Below, piece by piece: positions 26,376 to 35,789 of a stretch of DNA of 64,000 bases. The position numbers were made by a program, and so were the translations under genes. The notes beneath the pieces were generated by a model that saw nothing but the letters and a program-made list of their open reading frames with translations, did no database searches and was not told the origin of the DNA. Source of the DNA: Planctomycetota bacterium (GTDB lineage Bacteria > Planctomycetota > Phycisphaerae > UBA1845 > PWPN01); assembly GCA_022711465.1 (NCBI GenBank), contig JAKLEZ010000006.1:124001-188000 (forward strand). The letters run 5' to 3'. The first letter of the stretch is position 1. Each line of letters opens with the position of its first letter.

Positions 26376-26405
26376 TGCGAACCGATGCGACCTGGCGCTA
26401 TACTC
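26376..26405 (+). promoter_or_regulatory. Probable sigma70-type promoter of the 789-residue gene
   Basis: TTGCGA (26376-26381) and TATACT (26400-26405) are separated by 18 bp and lie 31 bp before the ATG at 26437, with AAGGAG between. Confidence 0.45.
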
Positions 26406-26436
26406 GACGCCTGGCCCGGAACACAAGGAGACCACC

Positions 26437-28806
26437 ATGCTGGCTACCCGCGCTCGGATCACTCTGTTGGCCGGTTGCGTTCTCGCCGCCTCATCGACGG
26501 TAACGGCGGAGCCACCCGTCACGGCAGACGAAGGGGCACGGGCTTGCCGATGGCCTGAGCACCTGCCACCGACGATGGCGGCCTGGTTCTGGCATGATCG
26601 CGAGTTCCAACCGGGCGGCTACAAGCCATACCTGGACATGACCGCCCGGCATTCGCATATCAACCTGCTCACGACCACGCTGCGCGTGGCCGGTCATGAG
26701 GTCACCGAACCCGCGGTCCACGACCAGATCAAGGCGGCGGCAGAATATGCCAGAGGGTTGGGCATCCGAATAGCCATGGACCTGGACGTGCGGCTGGCCC
26801 GGGAGGCCTTCCGGAAGGAATACCCCGACGAGATGGAGGGCATGCTCCGGCTTCGTGAGATTCCGCTCGGCGGGTCGGGCGAGGTCGACTCGAGCATCAC
26901 CAGCGAGGAGCCTGCGGACCACTACACGTATGGCACCACACCCTATGTGGCGTTGGCCGGCCGCCTGGTTCGCGTCTACTCCTACGTTCGCGGCCCGCAA
27001 GGCATTGAGCCGGAGACGGTGCAGGATGTCACTCAGCGGTGCCGCGTCCGAACGGAGACGGCCAAGGAAGTTGCGGTGTCGTTGCCTTGTGATTCTGAGG
27101 CCAAGGGGCGTACAGCGTGCGTGGTGGTCTGTTTCACCCATTTGACCCCGGCGGTGTTCGCGCCGCATCTCGATACGTTCCAGCGCAAGATCCTGGAGCG
27201 CTACCGTGATGCCGGCCTGGCCGGAGCCTGCAAGGATGAGTGGGGTTTTCCGCCCTGCTATGACGGCTGCCCGGCACACAACGACTTCTGGTACTCCCGT
27301 TTCGAGGCCGAGGCCTATGGGAGTCGGACCGGTGGACGGGAGTTGGTGGGCGATTGCCTGCTGATGGCGTTCGGCGCGCGTGGGCGCGAGGCGGAGCGAA
27401 TCGCGGCCATCAACCAGTTCACGCAGATGTGCCGTGAGCGTCACGCGGGCGTTGAGATGCTGTTTCACCGGTCGGTCAAGACGGTGTTCGGACCACAGGC
27501 GCTTGTAGCCACCCATCCGACCTGGTGGCCGTACCCGGATCGGCGGGAGTTCAAGAAGAACGGTCTGGACTGGTGGTCGGCCACGCGGGACATTGCCCAG
27601 ACGGATGAGGCGACGCCGTTCTGCGTGCGGACCGCGCTGGCCAAGAGATGGGGCAGCCCGATCTGGTACAACATGTACTACTCGCCCAAGGTGGACGACT
27701 ACCGAGCGGAGCTGTGGTCGGCGGCTCTGGCCGGGGGACGAATCAACTATCACCCGCTGTGGCCGGTTGATGCTGGGCAGGGCTTCGATGGAGGGTGCAA
27801 GGCACTGCTTCGCGGGGAGCTGATGCGCGGCGAATGCCGGGTGCGACTGCTGAGCTTCATCACGACGGCGCCGCTCGATTGCCCGGTGGCGGTGGTCTTC
27901 GGACACCCCGGGGCGATGAACTGGGCAGGGAGCGGGTACGACGATGTCGGGATCGGGCTGACGGACGCCTTGTGGCAGGCGGGCTATCCGGCGGACCTCA
28001 TTCCGACGAGCGAGATCGAGTCCGGTTCGCTGCGCGCAGGCCGCGATGGCCAGGTGCAATATGGCTGCCAGAAATACCGTGCGGTGGTCCTCTATCGTCC
28101 GGACCTGGACAAGCCGGTGACCGCGGAATTCTTCCACAAGGTGATTGGCGACGAGACGCTCGCCCAAGGTGCGATTTCGCGTGATTACGCGGCATTCGTC
28201 GGCAAGGCGGCCGGGGGCCAAACCAGCCTCTATCGGATCGGCGACTGGAAGCGGGGTTTTGACGGCAAGCCGTTCGATGGGGCGACGGCGCTGCCAAAGG
28301 GCATGATCGTGGCCGCGGACGTGCCGTCGGTCACCGCGATGATTGTCGCCCGGATGAAGGAGCTCGGTGTCGAGCCCCAGGCGGGGGCGGATCGGGTCGC
28401 GGGATTTGCGGATTGTCGTAGCATGGCGTCGCCCGTGGCGGGACGCATACGACTGATCGACGGGACCCACGTCGTGGTATCAGGGGTGAAGTCGGCGGGC
28501 GGCGACCCGATCCAGACGACGTTCACGATCAAGGGCCGGAGTGTGACCGTGGACGCGGTGGGTTTGGCCGCGGTGCGATTCGGTCCAGACTGGCAGCTCG
28601 AGGCCCTGGCGGCGGGCGGGCTCAAGCACATCAAGGCGGGTGAGTTCAAGCTGGATCTGCCAAGCCGGGCCGATCTGGCGGTCTGGCGCGATTCACAGGG
28701 CAGAATGCACGGCGTTCTGCAGGGCTGGGATGGGGACGTGCCCGCGGCCCTGGCGACGGTGACGGATGACTGGTTGCGGGTGGGTGTACCAAAGGAGATG
28801 GAGTGA
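26437..28806 (+). CDS. Exported putative glycoside hydrolase, GH-A/GH42-like layout
   Basis: The product has 789 residues with a signal peptide ending near VTA-EPP (about 24). A TIM-barrel-like region covers about 45-450, with AWFWHDREF, AAAEYARGLGIRIAMDLDVR, the candidate acid/base in KDEWGFPP and the aromatic run PTWWPYPDRREFKK...LDWWSATRD. Residues of about 480-590 (CPVAVVFGHPGAMNW, VVLYRPDLDKPVTAEFFHK) resemble the Rossmann-like trimerisation domain of GH42 beta-galactosidases, and a beta-sandwich tail follows. I do not recognise the exact family. It is spaced 211 bp from the next exported gene and is probably part of the glycan cluster. Confidence 0.65.
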   Translation: MLATRARITLLAGCVLAASSTVTAEPPVTADEGARACRWPEHLPPTMAAWFWHDREFQPGGYKPYLDMTARHSHINLLTTTLRVAGHEVTEPAVHDQIKAAAEYARGLGIRIAMDLDVRLAREAFRKEYPDEMEGMLRLREIPLGGSGEVDSSITSEEPADHYTYGTTPYVALAGRLVRVYSYVRGPQGIEPETVQDVTQRCRVRTETAKEVAVSLPCDSEAKGRTACVVVCFTHLTPAVFAPHLDTFQRKILERYRDAGLAGACKDEWGFPPCYDGCPAHNDFWYSRFEAEAYGSRTGGRELVGDCLLMAFGARGREAERIAAINQFTQMCRERHAGVEMLFHRSVKTVFGPQALVATHPTWWPYPDRREFKKNGLDWWSATRDIAQTDEATPFCVRTALAKRWGSPIWYNMYYSPKVDDYRAELWSAALAGGRINYHPLWPVDAGQGFDGGCKALLRGELMRGECRVRLLSFITTAPLDCPVAVVFGHPGAMNWAGSGYDDVGIGLTDALWQAGYPADLIPTSEIESGSLRAGRDGQVQYGCQKYRAVVLYRPDLDKPVTAEFFHKVIGDETLAQGAISRDYAAFVGKAAGGQTSLYRIGDWKRGFDGKPFDGATALPKGMIVAADVPSVTAMIVARMKELGVEPQAGADRVAGFADCRSMASPVAGRIRLIDGTHVVVSGVKSAGGDPIQTTFTIKGRSVTVDAVGLAAVRFGPDWQLEALAAGGLKHIKAGEFKLDLPSRADLAVWRDSQGRMHGVLQGWDGDVPAALATVTDDWLRVGVPKEME

Positions 28807-29017
28807 TCATGAGCGGCGTACCAGTCGTGAACCCCTGACCTGTGGGCCGGCCTGCGGCGGAATGGGCCGCCGAGGCAGCTTTGAGAGGTATCCGGCGCCG
28901 GCTCACGAACCCAGGCGAGACCGGCGGCATCGCGACGCCTAGGCAGGTGCAACGGGCAGGAAGATGCTAAGGGACCGAACGGAACGGCTGAACAAGCTGG
29001 TTTGGGAGACCAGGTAA

Positions 29018-30367
29018 TTGAAGACTCAGCGATCCACATGCCTCGTGGTTCTCTTCGGTCAGTTGACCGCTTTCGGCGCCGAGCCGGCGGGCGCCGGGGG
29101 CAGGATGACGTTCCTGGACAACGGCCGGGTGCGCATCGGCATGGATCTGAACCTCGGGGGTGCGGTCACCTTTCTTTCGGGCACGGATCACCCGGGCAAC
29201 ATCATCAACAGTGCTGATCTCGGGCGGCAGATTCAGATGTCGCACTACTCGGGACCGTGGCCGTTCGAAGTCGGGGGCAAGAAACCGAACCCGGCGTGGG
29301 CCGGGCTGGGCTGGAACCCGATCCAGACCGGCGACTGCTACGGGAACGCGTCGAAGGTGCTCGAACACCGCAACAATGGCAAGGAGATCTACATCAAGTG
29401 CATTCCGATGCAGTGGCCGCTCGACAACGTTCCGGGCGACTGCGTGTTCGAGACCTGGACCACGCTGGACGGGCCAGTCATCCACATGCGCTACCGGTGC
29501 ACCAATGGCCGCGCCGACCAAACGCCGTATCGCCCCTGCCCGCAGGAGTTGCCGGCGGTCTACACCATCTCCAGGCTATGGCGGCTGATGTCCTACACCG
29601 GTGACAAGCCGTTCACCCATGACAAGCTCGGGCATGTCGCCAATGACTGGCGCCGACCCTGGCCGTGGACGCGGTTCACGGCCACGGAACGATGGGCGGC
29701 CCTGGTGGACGACGGCGGCTGGGGCCTGGGCGTCTTCAAGGACGACGGCGGCGAGTTCCACGGCGGGACTTACGGCGACGGCCGGTCCGACGATCCCAGG
29801 CATGGCTCGACCGCGTATCTTGCCCCTGTTCACAGGGAAAACTTCGACCACAACATCGTCTACGAGCACCGCACGGAGTTCATGGTCGGCAGACTCGACG
29901 ACATTCGCCGGCGTTTCAATGACATGGCGACGCGGACGCCACCCGCCTGGCGATTCGTGCAGGACCGACAGCACTGGACACTGCGCGACGCCACCGATCA
30001 GGGCTTCCCGATGAAAGGCGAATGGCGAATCAAGTTCGGCGACAAGACGCCGCGCCTCGAAGGCCCGTTGCAGTGCTGGCGTGCGGATGAGGCCCCGCTG
30101 GCGCACCTCGAAATCGCCTACCGGGGCCCGGCGACGAAGGTGCGGCTCTTCTGGAAGCGGCTCGATGACGACAGGTACGACGGCAAGAAGTCCCTGCCGC
30201 TCGAACTGAACCCCGACGGTGAGTTCCACCACTATCGTCTCGACCTTGCCTCGTCATCCGAGTATTGCGGTCTCATCACCGGGTTGGCCTTCGAGCCGAG
30301 CGCCGAACCACGCCCGGGGGCGGAGATCGCCGTCCGGTCCATCGCCCTCTCGGCACGGCTGCCGTGA
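29018..30367 (+). CDS. Exported beta-sandwich protein of unknown family
   Basis: The product has 449 residues. The likely start is a TTG at 29018 (GGGAGACCAGG upstream), opening a short signal peptide; the first ATG (29105) would delete it. The N-terminal two thirds recall mutarotase-like supersandwich folds of carbohydrate enzymes (MTFLDNGRVRIGMDL, GGAVTFLS, GWNPIQTGDCYGN). The last 110 residues (LEIAYRGPATKVRLFWKRL, FHHYRLDLASSSEYCGLITG) look like a separate small beta-sandwich domain. No catalytic motif is recognised. It lies between the 789-residue hydrolase and GH127 on the same strand, so a role in the same glycan pathway is inferred from context only. Confidence 0.65.
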   Translation: MKTQRSTCLVVLFGQLTAFGAEPAGAGGRMTFLDNGRVRIGMDLNLGGAVTFLSGTDHPGNIINSADLGRQIQMSHYSGPWPFEVGGKKPNPAWAGLGWNPIQTGDCYGNASKVLEHRNNGKEIYIKCIPMQWPLDNVPGDCVFETWTTLDGPVIHMRYRCTNGRADQTPYRPCPQELPAVYTISRLWRLMSYTGDKPFTHDKLGHVANDWRRPWPWTRFTATERWAALVDDGGWGLGVFKDDGGEFHGGTYGDGRSDDPRHGSTAYLAPVHRENFDHNIVYEHRTEFMVGRLDDIRRRFNDMATRTPPAWRFVQDRQHWTLRDATDQGFPMKGEWRIKFGDKTPRLEGPLQCWRADEAPLAHLEIAYRGPATKVRLFWKRLDDDRYDGKKSLPLELNPDGEFHHYRLDLASSSEYCGLITGLAFEPSAEPRPGAEIAVRSIALSARLP

Positions 30368-30424
30368 GCGTGGTGGCGAGAACTGCCCCGGTGGATCGGA
30401 TTCCTGCGTTCATGGGAGGTGGTC

Positions 30425-32605
30425 ATGAGCATCTCTCTGTTGCGTCAACCGACGAGACAAGCCGTTCTTGTCGCAATGATGGCCTCATGGACGGTGAGCG
30501 GATCCGGCCTGCAGTCGCCGGCGGCGGCTGAGGAATCGGAGGCCAAGCCGTCCGGGCTGAATTACGGGCGACCCTTCGAGCCGCCGACTCGCCCGGCGTT
30601 GATTCCCTTGCCGCCCGGTGCGGTGGAACCGGCCGGCTGGCTTCGGGATTGGGCGATGAGGGCGCGGGACGGATACACCGGGCACATGAACGAGGTTCAC
30701 GACGCCTTCCGGCAGGCCTGGGCCGCGGACTACAGGATGACCGGCGACCAACTGTCCTACTGGGATCGCGGGGCGTGGCCGTACGAAGGCGGGGGATACT
30801 GGTTCGACGGCATGATCAAGCTGGGCTATGCCCTGCACGACGAGTCGCTGCTGAAGGGAGCGAAGGCCCGGCTGGACGTGGTGGTCAACAACATGAACGA
30901 GAGGAGTCTCCTGTTCATGTGGTGGCTGGACAGGGACAATCCGGACCACATGGCCGCCGCGGGCAAGATGGCCGGCGGAGAAGCCCAGGCGTGGCCTATC
31001 TGGGCGAACAGCCTGCTGGGCCGTGCGTTGACGGCCTACTACGCCGGTTCGGGCGACCCGCGAATCCTGAAGGCCCTCGAGACGGCGTACAGCGATGACC
31101 GCTGCTGGCTGAAGGAAGGATGGGCGGCGACGCATTTCTGGCCCGTGTTTGAGACCTACACCTGGACGGGGAATCGGAGCATCAAGGAGTCGCTGAGCCG
31201 GCTGTTTGCCAAGTACGGGATCGAGACGTCGCCGAGGAAAACGCCCCTCTATGTGTCCTGGTACAACTGCATGCCCAACGAGGGGCTCCCGTGGTATCGA
31301 CAGCCTGATCACGGCGTGCATTTCAACGAAAGCACCATCTCGTGGGCGGTCGGCTACCTTTGGACCGGCCGGGCCGAGTACCTCAAGGCCCCCTGCCGTT
31401 GGTATGACATCATCGAACGAGGTGACGAGGGCATGCAGCCGCACGGCGTGCCGGTCTGGGATGAGAACTCCGGACCCACGGGTTCCCTGCGCGGCTCGGA
31501 GACCTGCAATGTGTCGGGTTACATCTGGAGCCAGATCACGCTGCTCAGGGTGGGCGGGCAGGGGATCATGGCGGACAGGGTGGAGCGGGCGCTGTTCAAC
31601 GCCGGGGCGGGGGCGGTGACTGGGGACTTCAACGCCCACGTGTATCATCAGACGCCGAACCGGGTCAATCGAACGCTCATCGACCATCCCGCGTTCGCGT
31701 ACCACAGAACACACATGCCCCTGTGCTGTACCGCGGCCCTCAATCGCTTTCTGCCGAACTACCTTGTCCACATGTGGATGGCGACGTATGACAACGGCCT
31801 GGCGGCCGCGCACTACGGTCCCTGCAAAGTATCCGCCCTCGCGGGCGATCATGTACCGGTGGAACTGACCTGTCGAACCGACTACCCGTTCAACGACTTC
31901 ATCGATGTTGACGTCAACCCGGCTCGCGAAGCGACCTTCCCGCTTTCGTTCCGCATCCCCGGATGGTGTCCCAACGCGGAGATCACGCTGAACGGTTCGG
32001 CCCACCCCGCCGCGGCCGGGGCGAACGGGTTCGTGCGCATCGAGCGGCTCTGGAAGCCGGGCGACCGCATCCATCTGCGCTTCCCGATGGCCGTGCACAT
32101 CAGGACGGGTCACGACAACGGTGCAGCGGACACGCCCTACGCAGCCGTGTCGTACGGACCGCTGCTGTTTGCACTGGGGATTCCCGACACGCGGGACCCC
32201 AACACCCCCGATGAGACCTTTAGCTGGAATTATGCGCTGGATGTTCAGGGCGAGAAGCCAGCTGCGGACATCAAGGTCGAGCGCCGGCCGATGCCGGACC
32301 GCTGGGGCTGGCCGCTCGATAGTCCGCTCAAGCTCAAGGTCCGCGCCCGGCGTTTCGACTGGCCGGCGGTGATACGCAAGGCCCTGCCGACCGAGCCGGT
32401 CGCCCCGGGCGAAGCGTCGGCTTTTCAGCCGAACATGGTCGTGACGCACCTGCCCGAACGGCCGGTGGCAAACGGCGGGCCCAGTGAGGAAATCAGCCTG
32501 GTTCCTTACGGTTGCACCAGGTTCCGGGTCTCGATGTTCCCGATCACGGAGCAGGCTTTCGCCGCATTGACGTCGAAGAGGGCGGTGGGTTCCGGGGACA
32601 AGTAG
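30425..32605 (+). CDS. GH127-type beta-L-arabinofuranosidase-like exported enzyme
   Basis: The product has 726 residues from the ATG at 30425 behind GGGAGG (a GTG at 30419 is also open). A signal peptide is followed by an (alpha/alpha)6 barrel. The zinc and nucleophile cysteines of GH127 are readable: Glu359 and Cys361 in GSETCNVSG and the Cys434-Cys435 pair in PLCCTAALNRF. In characterised GH127 these coordinate zinc and one Cys is the nucleophile. Beta-sandwich domains follow from about 480 (VPVELTCRTDYPF, SFRIPGWCPNAEITLNG). The substrate is probably beta-L-arabinofuranoside, but the DUF1680 superfamily includes other activities. Confidence 0.85.
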   Translation: MSISLLRQPTRQAVLVAMMASWTVSGSGLQSPAAAEESEAKPSGLNYGRPFEPPTRPALIPLPPGAVEPAGWLRDWAMRARDGYTGHMNEVHDAFRQAWAADYRMTGDQLSYWDRGAWPYEGGGYWFDGMIKLGYALHDESLLKGAKARLDVVVNNMNERSLLFMWWLDRDNPDHMAAAGKMAGGEAQAWPIWANSLLGRALTAYYAGSGDPRILKALETAYSDDRCWLKEGWAATHFWPVFETYTWTGNRSIKESLSRLFAKYGIETSPRKTPLYVSWYNCMPNEGLPWYRQPDHGVHFNESTISWAVGYLWTGRAEYLKAPCRWYDIIERGDEGMQPHGVPVWDENSGPTGSLRGSETCNVSGYIWSQITLLRVGGQGIMADRVERALFNAGAGAVTGDFNAHVYHQTPNRVNRTLIDHPAFAYHRTHMPLCCTAALNRFLPNYLVHMWMATYDNGLAAAHYGPCKVSALAGDHVPVELTCRTDYPFNDFIDVDVNPAREATFPLSFRIPGWCPNAEITLNGSAHPAAAGANGFVRIERLWKPGDRIHLRFPMAVHIRTGHDNGAADTPYAAVSYGPLLFALGIPDTRDPNTPDETFSWNYALDVQGEKPAADIKVERRPMPDRWGWPLDSPLKLKVRARRFDWPAVIRKALPTEPVAPGEASAFQPNMVVTHLPERPVANGGPSEEISLVPYGCTRFRVSMFPITEQAFAALTSKRAVGSGDK

Positions 32606-32886
32606 AAGGGCCAAGGAGGGCTGCCCCTGCCGGCATCCACCAGCCGCCTGTAGCCAATGCCCCGGCGTTCGACGTTGCGGTCGGGCCGGCGACGCGATCA
32701 TCCGGCCGGCCGACGCGGGCAATCCGAGATCGGCAAGGCGGTGAGCGGCGACCGAAGAGGGATCCCGACCAAGGCGTACGCGCCGATACCACACCGGAGG
32801 CCGCACCAGGCGATGCGGACGGCACGAGTCACGACACGAGCGGATCGTTGAGAAGTGCTCGCCAATGCCGTAAAGTGGCCCCACGA

Positions 32887-35745
32887 ATGACCGGGAAGAC
32901 GAACAACCTGTCAGGCGGCGACGCCGCCGACCTGCTCACGCCGGCTATGCGCCAGTACATCGAGCAGAAGGCGGCTGCGCCGGACGCGCTCCTGCTGTTC
33001 CGCATGGGCGATTTCTACGAGCTGTTCTACGAAGACGCGGTGACCGCCTCGCGGGTGCTGGGCCTGACCCTAACCAGCCGGGGCAAGGACAAGGGCGGGA
33101 CGGCCATCCCGCTCGCCGGGCTGCCCTACCACGCCCTGCAGTCATACCTGTCCAAGCTCGTCCACGCCGGCTACAAGGTGGCGATCAGCGAGCAGGTCGA
33201 GGACCCGCGCCAGGCCAAGGGCGTGGTCAAGCGCGAGATCGTGCGGATCGTCACGCCCGGTACGCTCACCGAAGACGCGCTCCTGGAGCAGCGGGCGGAC
33301 AACTATCTGGCCTGCGTCTGCCGGCTCAAAGACGAGTACGGGCTGGCGTTCGTCGAACTGTCCACCGGGGCGTTCCGGGTGCAGACGCTGGCCGAGCGGT
33401 TGCTGGTCGATGAACTGGTCCGGCTGCAGCCGGCGGAGCTGCTTGTGCCTGAACGGCGGATCGACGCCCAGGACCCGCTGGTGGCCGCGCTCCGCAAGCT
33501 CACCGGGGCGGGGCAGGCGTTGCCCGAATTGACCATCACCAACCGGCCCGGGCACCTGTTCGATCCTTACCAGGCCCAGGAGACGCTTCGCAAGCATTTC
33601 GGCGTGGTCACGCTTGAAGGGTTTGGATTCACCGGCATGGATGCGTCGCTCTGCGCGGCCGCAGTCATCGTCGATTACCTCGCCGAGACGCAGAAGACCT
33701 CGCTCAACCACATCGTCAAGCTGTCGCGACGGTGTTCGAGCGACTACGTGCTGATTGACGAGGCCACGTGGCGATCGCTCGAAGTGGAGCGGACGCTTCG
33801 GAGCGGGGCGGCGTCCGGATCGCTGGTCTGGGCGGTGGATCGCACCTCGACGGCCATGGGCGGGCGCTGCCTGCGACGGTGGCTGGCGGCGCCGCTGCGG
33901 ACGGCCGGGGCGATCATCGCCCGGCAGGAAGCGATCGCGGACTTGCTGGCCGACGTGCATCAGCTGGAGGCCATCCGGACCGAGCTGGGGCAGCTGGCCG
34001 ACATCGAACGGATCACCTCGCGACTCGGTGTGGGGCGGGCATCGCCGCGCGATCTGCTCGCCCTGGGCCGGACGCTGCTGGCCGTGGAGAAGGTGGCCGA
34101 TCTGCTCGACGAGAGAGGCCGGAAGACAAGTGGGAGCTATGAGACACCGCTTTCATGTGGCCCAGGCGTGTCGCCGGGGGAAACCTGGCGGGACGAGTCC
34201 GGCACCCTTGACACCGGCGGGACGCCGGTGCCAAACCCGGGACGGCCGCACACGGAAGTGCCGCACCCCGAAGCGACGACCCGGCAGGCACCGTTCCTGG
34301 CCGAGCGATCGGTGGCCCTGCGCGGACAGCGTGACCTGGCCGAGTATCTGACGACCGCCCTGCACCCCGACGCGCCGCTCATCGTCAGCGAGGGCGGCGT
34401 GATCGCCAATGGGCACGACGCCGAACTTGACCGGCTGCGCTCGATCGGCAGTGACGGGCGCCAGTGGCTGGCCGACTACCAGGCCCGCGAGATCGAGCGG
34501 AGCGGCATCCCCAGCCTCAAGGTCGGTTACAACCAGGTGTTCGGCTACTACATCGAGGTCACCAACACCCACCGCGAGCGCATTCCAGCCGACTACGTCC
34601 GCAAGCAGACGCTCAAGAACGCGGAGCGCTACATCACCGACGAGCTGAAGAAGTACGAGACCGAGGTGCTGACCGCTCACGACCAGGCGATTCAACGGGA
34701 GATCGCCCTCTTCGAGATCATCCGCCAGCATGCGATCGAGCACATCCGGGCCCTGCAGACACTGGCGACGGCCGTGGCCGAGATCGACGTGGCCGCCGGA
34801 CTGGCCCACCTGGCCGACGAACGGCGCTACGCCCGGCCGGAGCTGACCACCGAGCCGCTGCTGGAAATCCGCGACGGGCGGCATCCGGTGCTGGACCAGA
34901 CCCTGGCCGAGAAGTTCGTGCCCAACGACTGCGAGCTGGGCCTGACCGCCGGTGAAGGCAAAGATCGCCAGACGCTGGTGGTACTCACCGGTCCGAACAT
35001 GGCCGGCAAGAGCACGTACATCCGCCAGGTTGCCCTGCTGACATTGCTTGCCCAGGCGGGCAGTTACGTCCCCGCCGGCTCGATGCGGTTCGGCCCGGTC
35101 GATCGGATCTTCGCCCGCGTCGGGGCGTCCGATGAGATCAGCCGCGGGCAATCGACGTTCATGGTCGAGATGACCGAGGCGGCCAACATCCTCAACAACG
35201 CCACCGAGGAGAGCCTGGTGATCATCGACGAACTCGGCCGGGGCACGAGCACGTTCGACGGTCTGTCGCTGGCCTGGGCGATTGCCGAGCAGCTGGTGAC
35301 CAGAATCCACTGCCGCACGCTGTTCGCGACCCACTACCACGAGCTGACGCAACTGGAAGACAACCTCGTCGGGGCGGTCAACTGCAACGTTGCGGTTCGC
35401 GAGTGGGAGGACCAGATCATCTTCCTGCATCGCATCGTCCGGGGCGGTACGGACCGCAGTTACGGCTCGCACGTCGCCAAGCTGGCGGGCATCCCGCCAA
35501 GGGTCATCGAGCGCAGCCGGCAGTTGCTGGCCGAGCTGGAGTCGAACTTCTCGGCCGTCCGCCGGGCCCCGATCCGCACAGCCGTGCGCACCAAGCCCAA
35601 GCCGAAGGACAACCAGCTCATGCTGTTCGCGGTGACCGACCCGGCCGACGACGTGATCGAGGAGATCCGCAAGGCCGATCCGAACAACATGACCCCGCTG
35701 GACGCACTCAAGCTGATCGAACGCTGGCGGGGATTGCTGCGGTGA
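32887..35745 (+). CDS. mutS: DNA mismatch repair protein MutS with internal insert
   Basis: The 952-residue product is about 90-100 longer than usual. The mismatch-reading Phe-x-Glu is Phe43-Tyr44-Glu45 in MGDFYELF. The Walker A loop is GPNMAGKST (702-710; Lys708), Walker B is VIIDELGRGTSTFDG, and FATHYHEL follows. Residues 414-467 interrupt the lever region between LLDERGRK and APFLAERS with a Gly/Pro/Thr-rich insert absent from typical MutS. It should be in a surface loop, so the enzyme may still work. The tail ends LDALKLIERWRGLLR. A mutL gene is not in the window. MutS binds mismatches in the cytoplasm and recruits MutL. Confidence 0.96.
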   Translation: MTGKTNNLSGGDAADLLTPAMRQYIEQKAAAPDALLLFRMGDFYELFYEDAVTASRVLGLTLTSRGKDKGGTAIPLAGLPYHALQSYLSKLVHAGYKVAISEQVEDPRQAKGVVKREIVRIVTPGTLTEDALLEQRADNYLACVCRLKDEYGLAFVELSTGAFRVQTLAERLLVDELVRLQPAELLVPERRIDAQDPLVAALRKLTGAGQALPELTITNRPGHLFDPYQAQETLRKHFGVVTLEGFGFTGMDASLCAAAVIVDYLAETQKTSLNHIVKLSRRCSSDYVLIDEATWRSLEVERTLRSGAASGSLVWAVDRTSTAMGGRCLRRWLAAPLRTAGAIIARQEAIADLLADVHQLEAIRTELGQLADIERITSRLGVGRASPRDLLALGRTLLAVEKVADLLDERGRKTSGSYETPLSCGPGVSPGETWRDESGTLDTGGTPVPNPGRPHTEVPHPEATTRQAPFLAERSVALRGQRDLAEYLTTALHPDAPLIVSEGGVIANGHDAELDRLRSIGSDGRQWLADYQAREIERSGIPSLKVGYNQVFGYYIEVTNTHRERIPADYVRKQTLKNAERYITDELKKYETEVLTAHDQAIQREIALFEIIRQHAIEHIRALQTLATAVAEIDVAAGLAHLADERRYARPELTTEPLLEIRDGRHPVLDQTLAEKFVPNDCELGLTAGEGKDRQTLVVLTGPNMAGKSTYIRQVALLTLLAQAGSYVPAGSMRFGPVDRIFARVGASDEISRGQSTFMVEMTEAANILNNATEESLVIIDELGRGTSTFDGLSLAWAIAEQLVTRIHCRTLFATHYHELTQLEDNLVGAVNCNVAVREWEDQIIFLHRIVRGGTDRSYGSHVAKLAGIPPRVIERSRQLLAELESNFSAVRRAPIRTAVRTKPKPKDNQLMLFAVTDPADDVIEEIRKADPNNMTPLDALKLIERWRGLLR
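34126..34287 (+). repeat. REP-like element inserted in frame in mutS
   Basis: This segment codes for MutS residues 414-467 and is unlike flanking MutS. Its core is an 8-bp perfect hairpin, CACCGGCG (34212-34219), GGA, CGCCGGTG (34223-34230), translating to DTGGTPVP (442-449). Such GTGGTPVP-like peptides, encoded by palindromic repeats, recur in proteins of high-G+C planctomycetes and related bacteria. The insert length is 162 bp (54 codons), so the frame is kept. No other copy of the hairpin was found here. Confidence 0.6.
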
Positions 35746-35789
35746 ATGAGACTCGGGAGCATTGCCACCAGCCAACGCCCCCTCTGGGA

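Noticed and set aside
26491..28470. 659-codon minus-strand open frame
   Set aside because: Antisense to the 789-residue exported protein, which has a promoter, ribosome site and signal peptide.
28807..29017. GC hairpin CGGCGG...CCGCCG downstream of the 789-residue gene as a terminator
   Set aside because: Short stem in GC-rich DNA with no T tract; chance likely.
30485..32884. 799-codon minus-strand open frame
   Set aside because: Antisense to GH127, whose zinc-binding residues and domain order are clear. The translation is Arg/Pro/Val-rich without a family match.
32606..32886. In-frame upstream extension of mutS (open from 32512)
   Set aside because: The translated extension is Arg/Pro-rich noise overlapping the GH127 end; the ATG at 32887 gives the normal MutS N-terminus before MGDFYELF.
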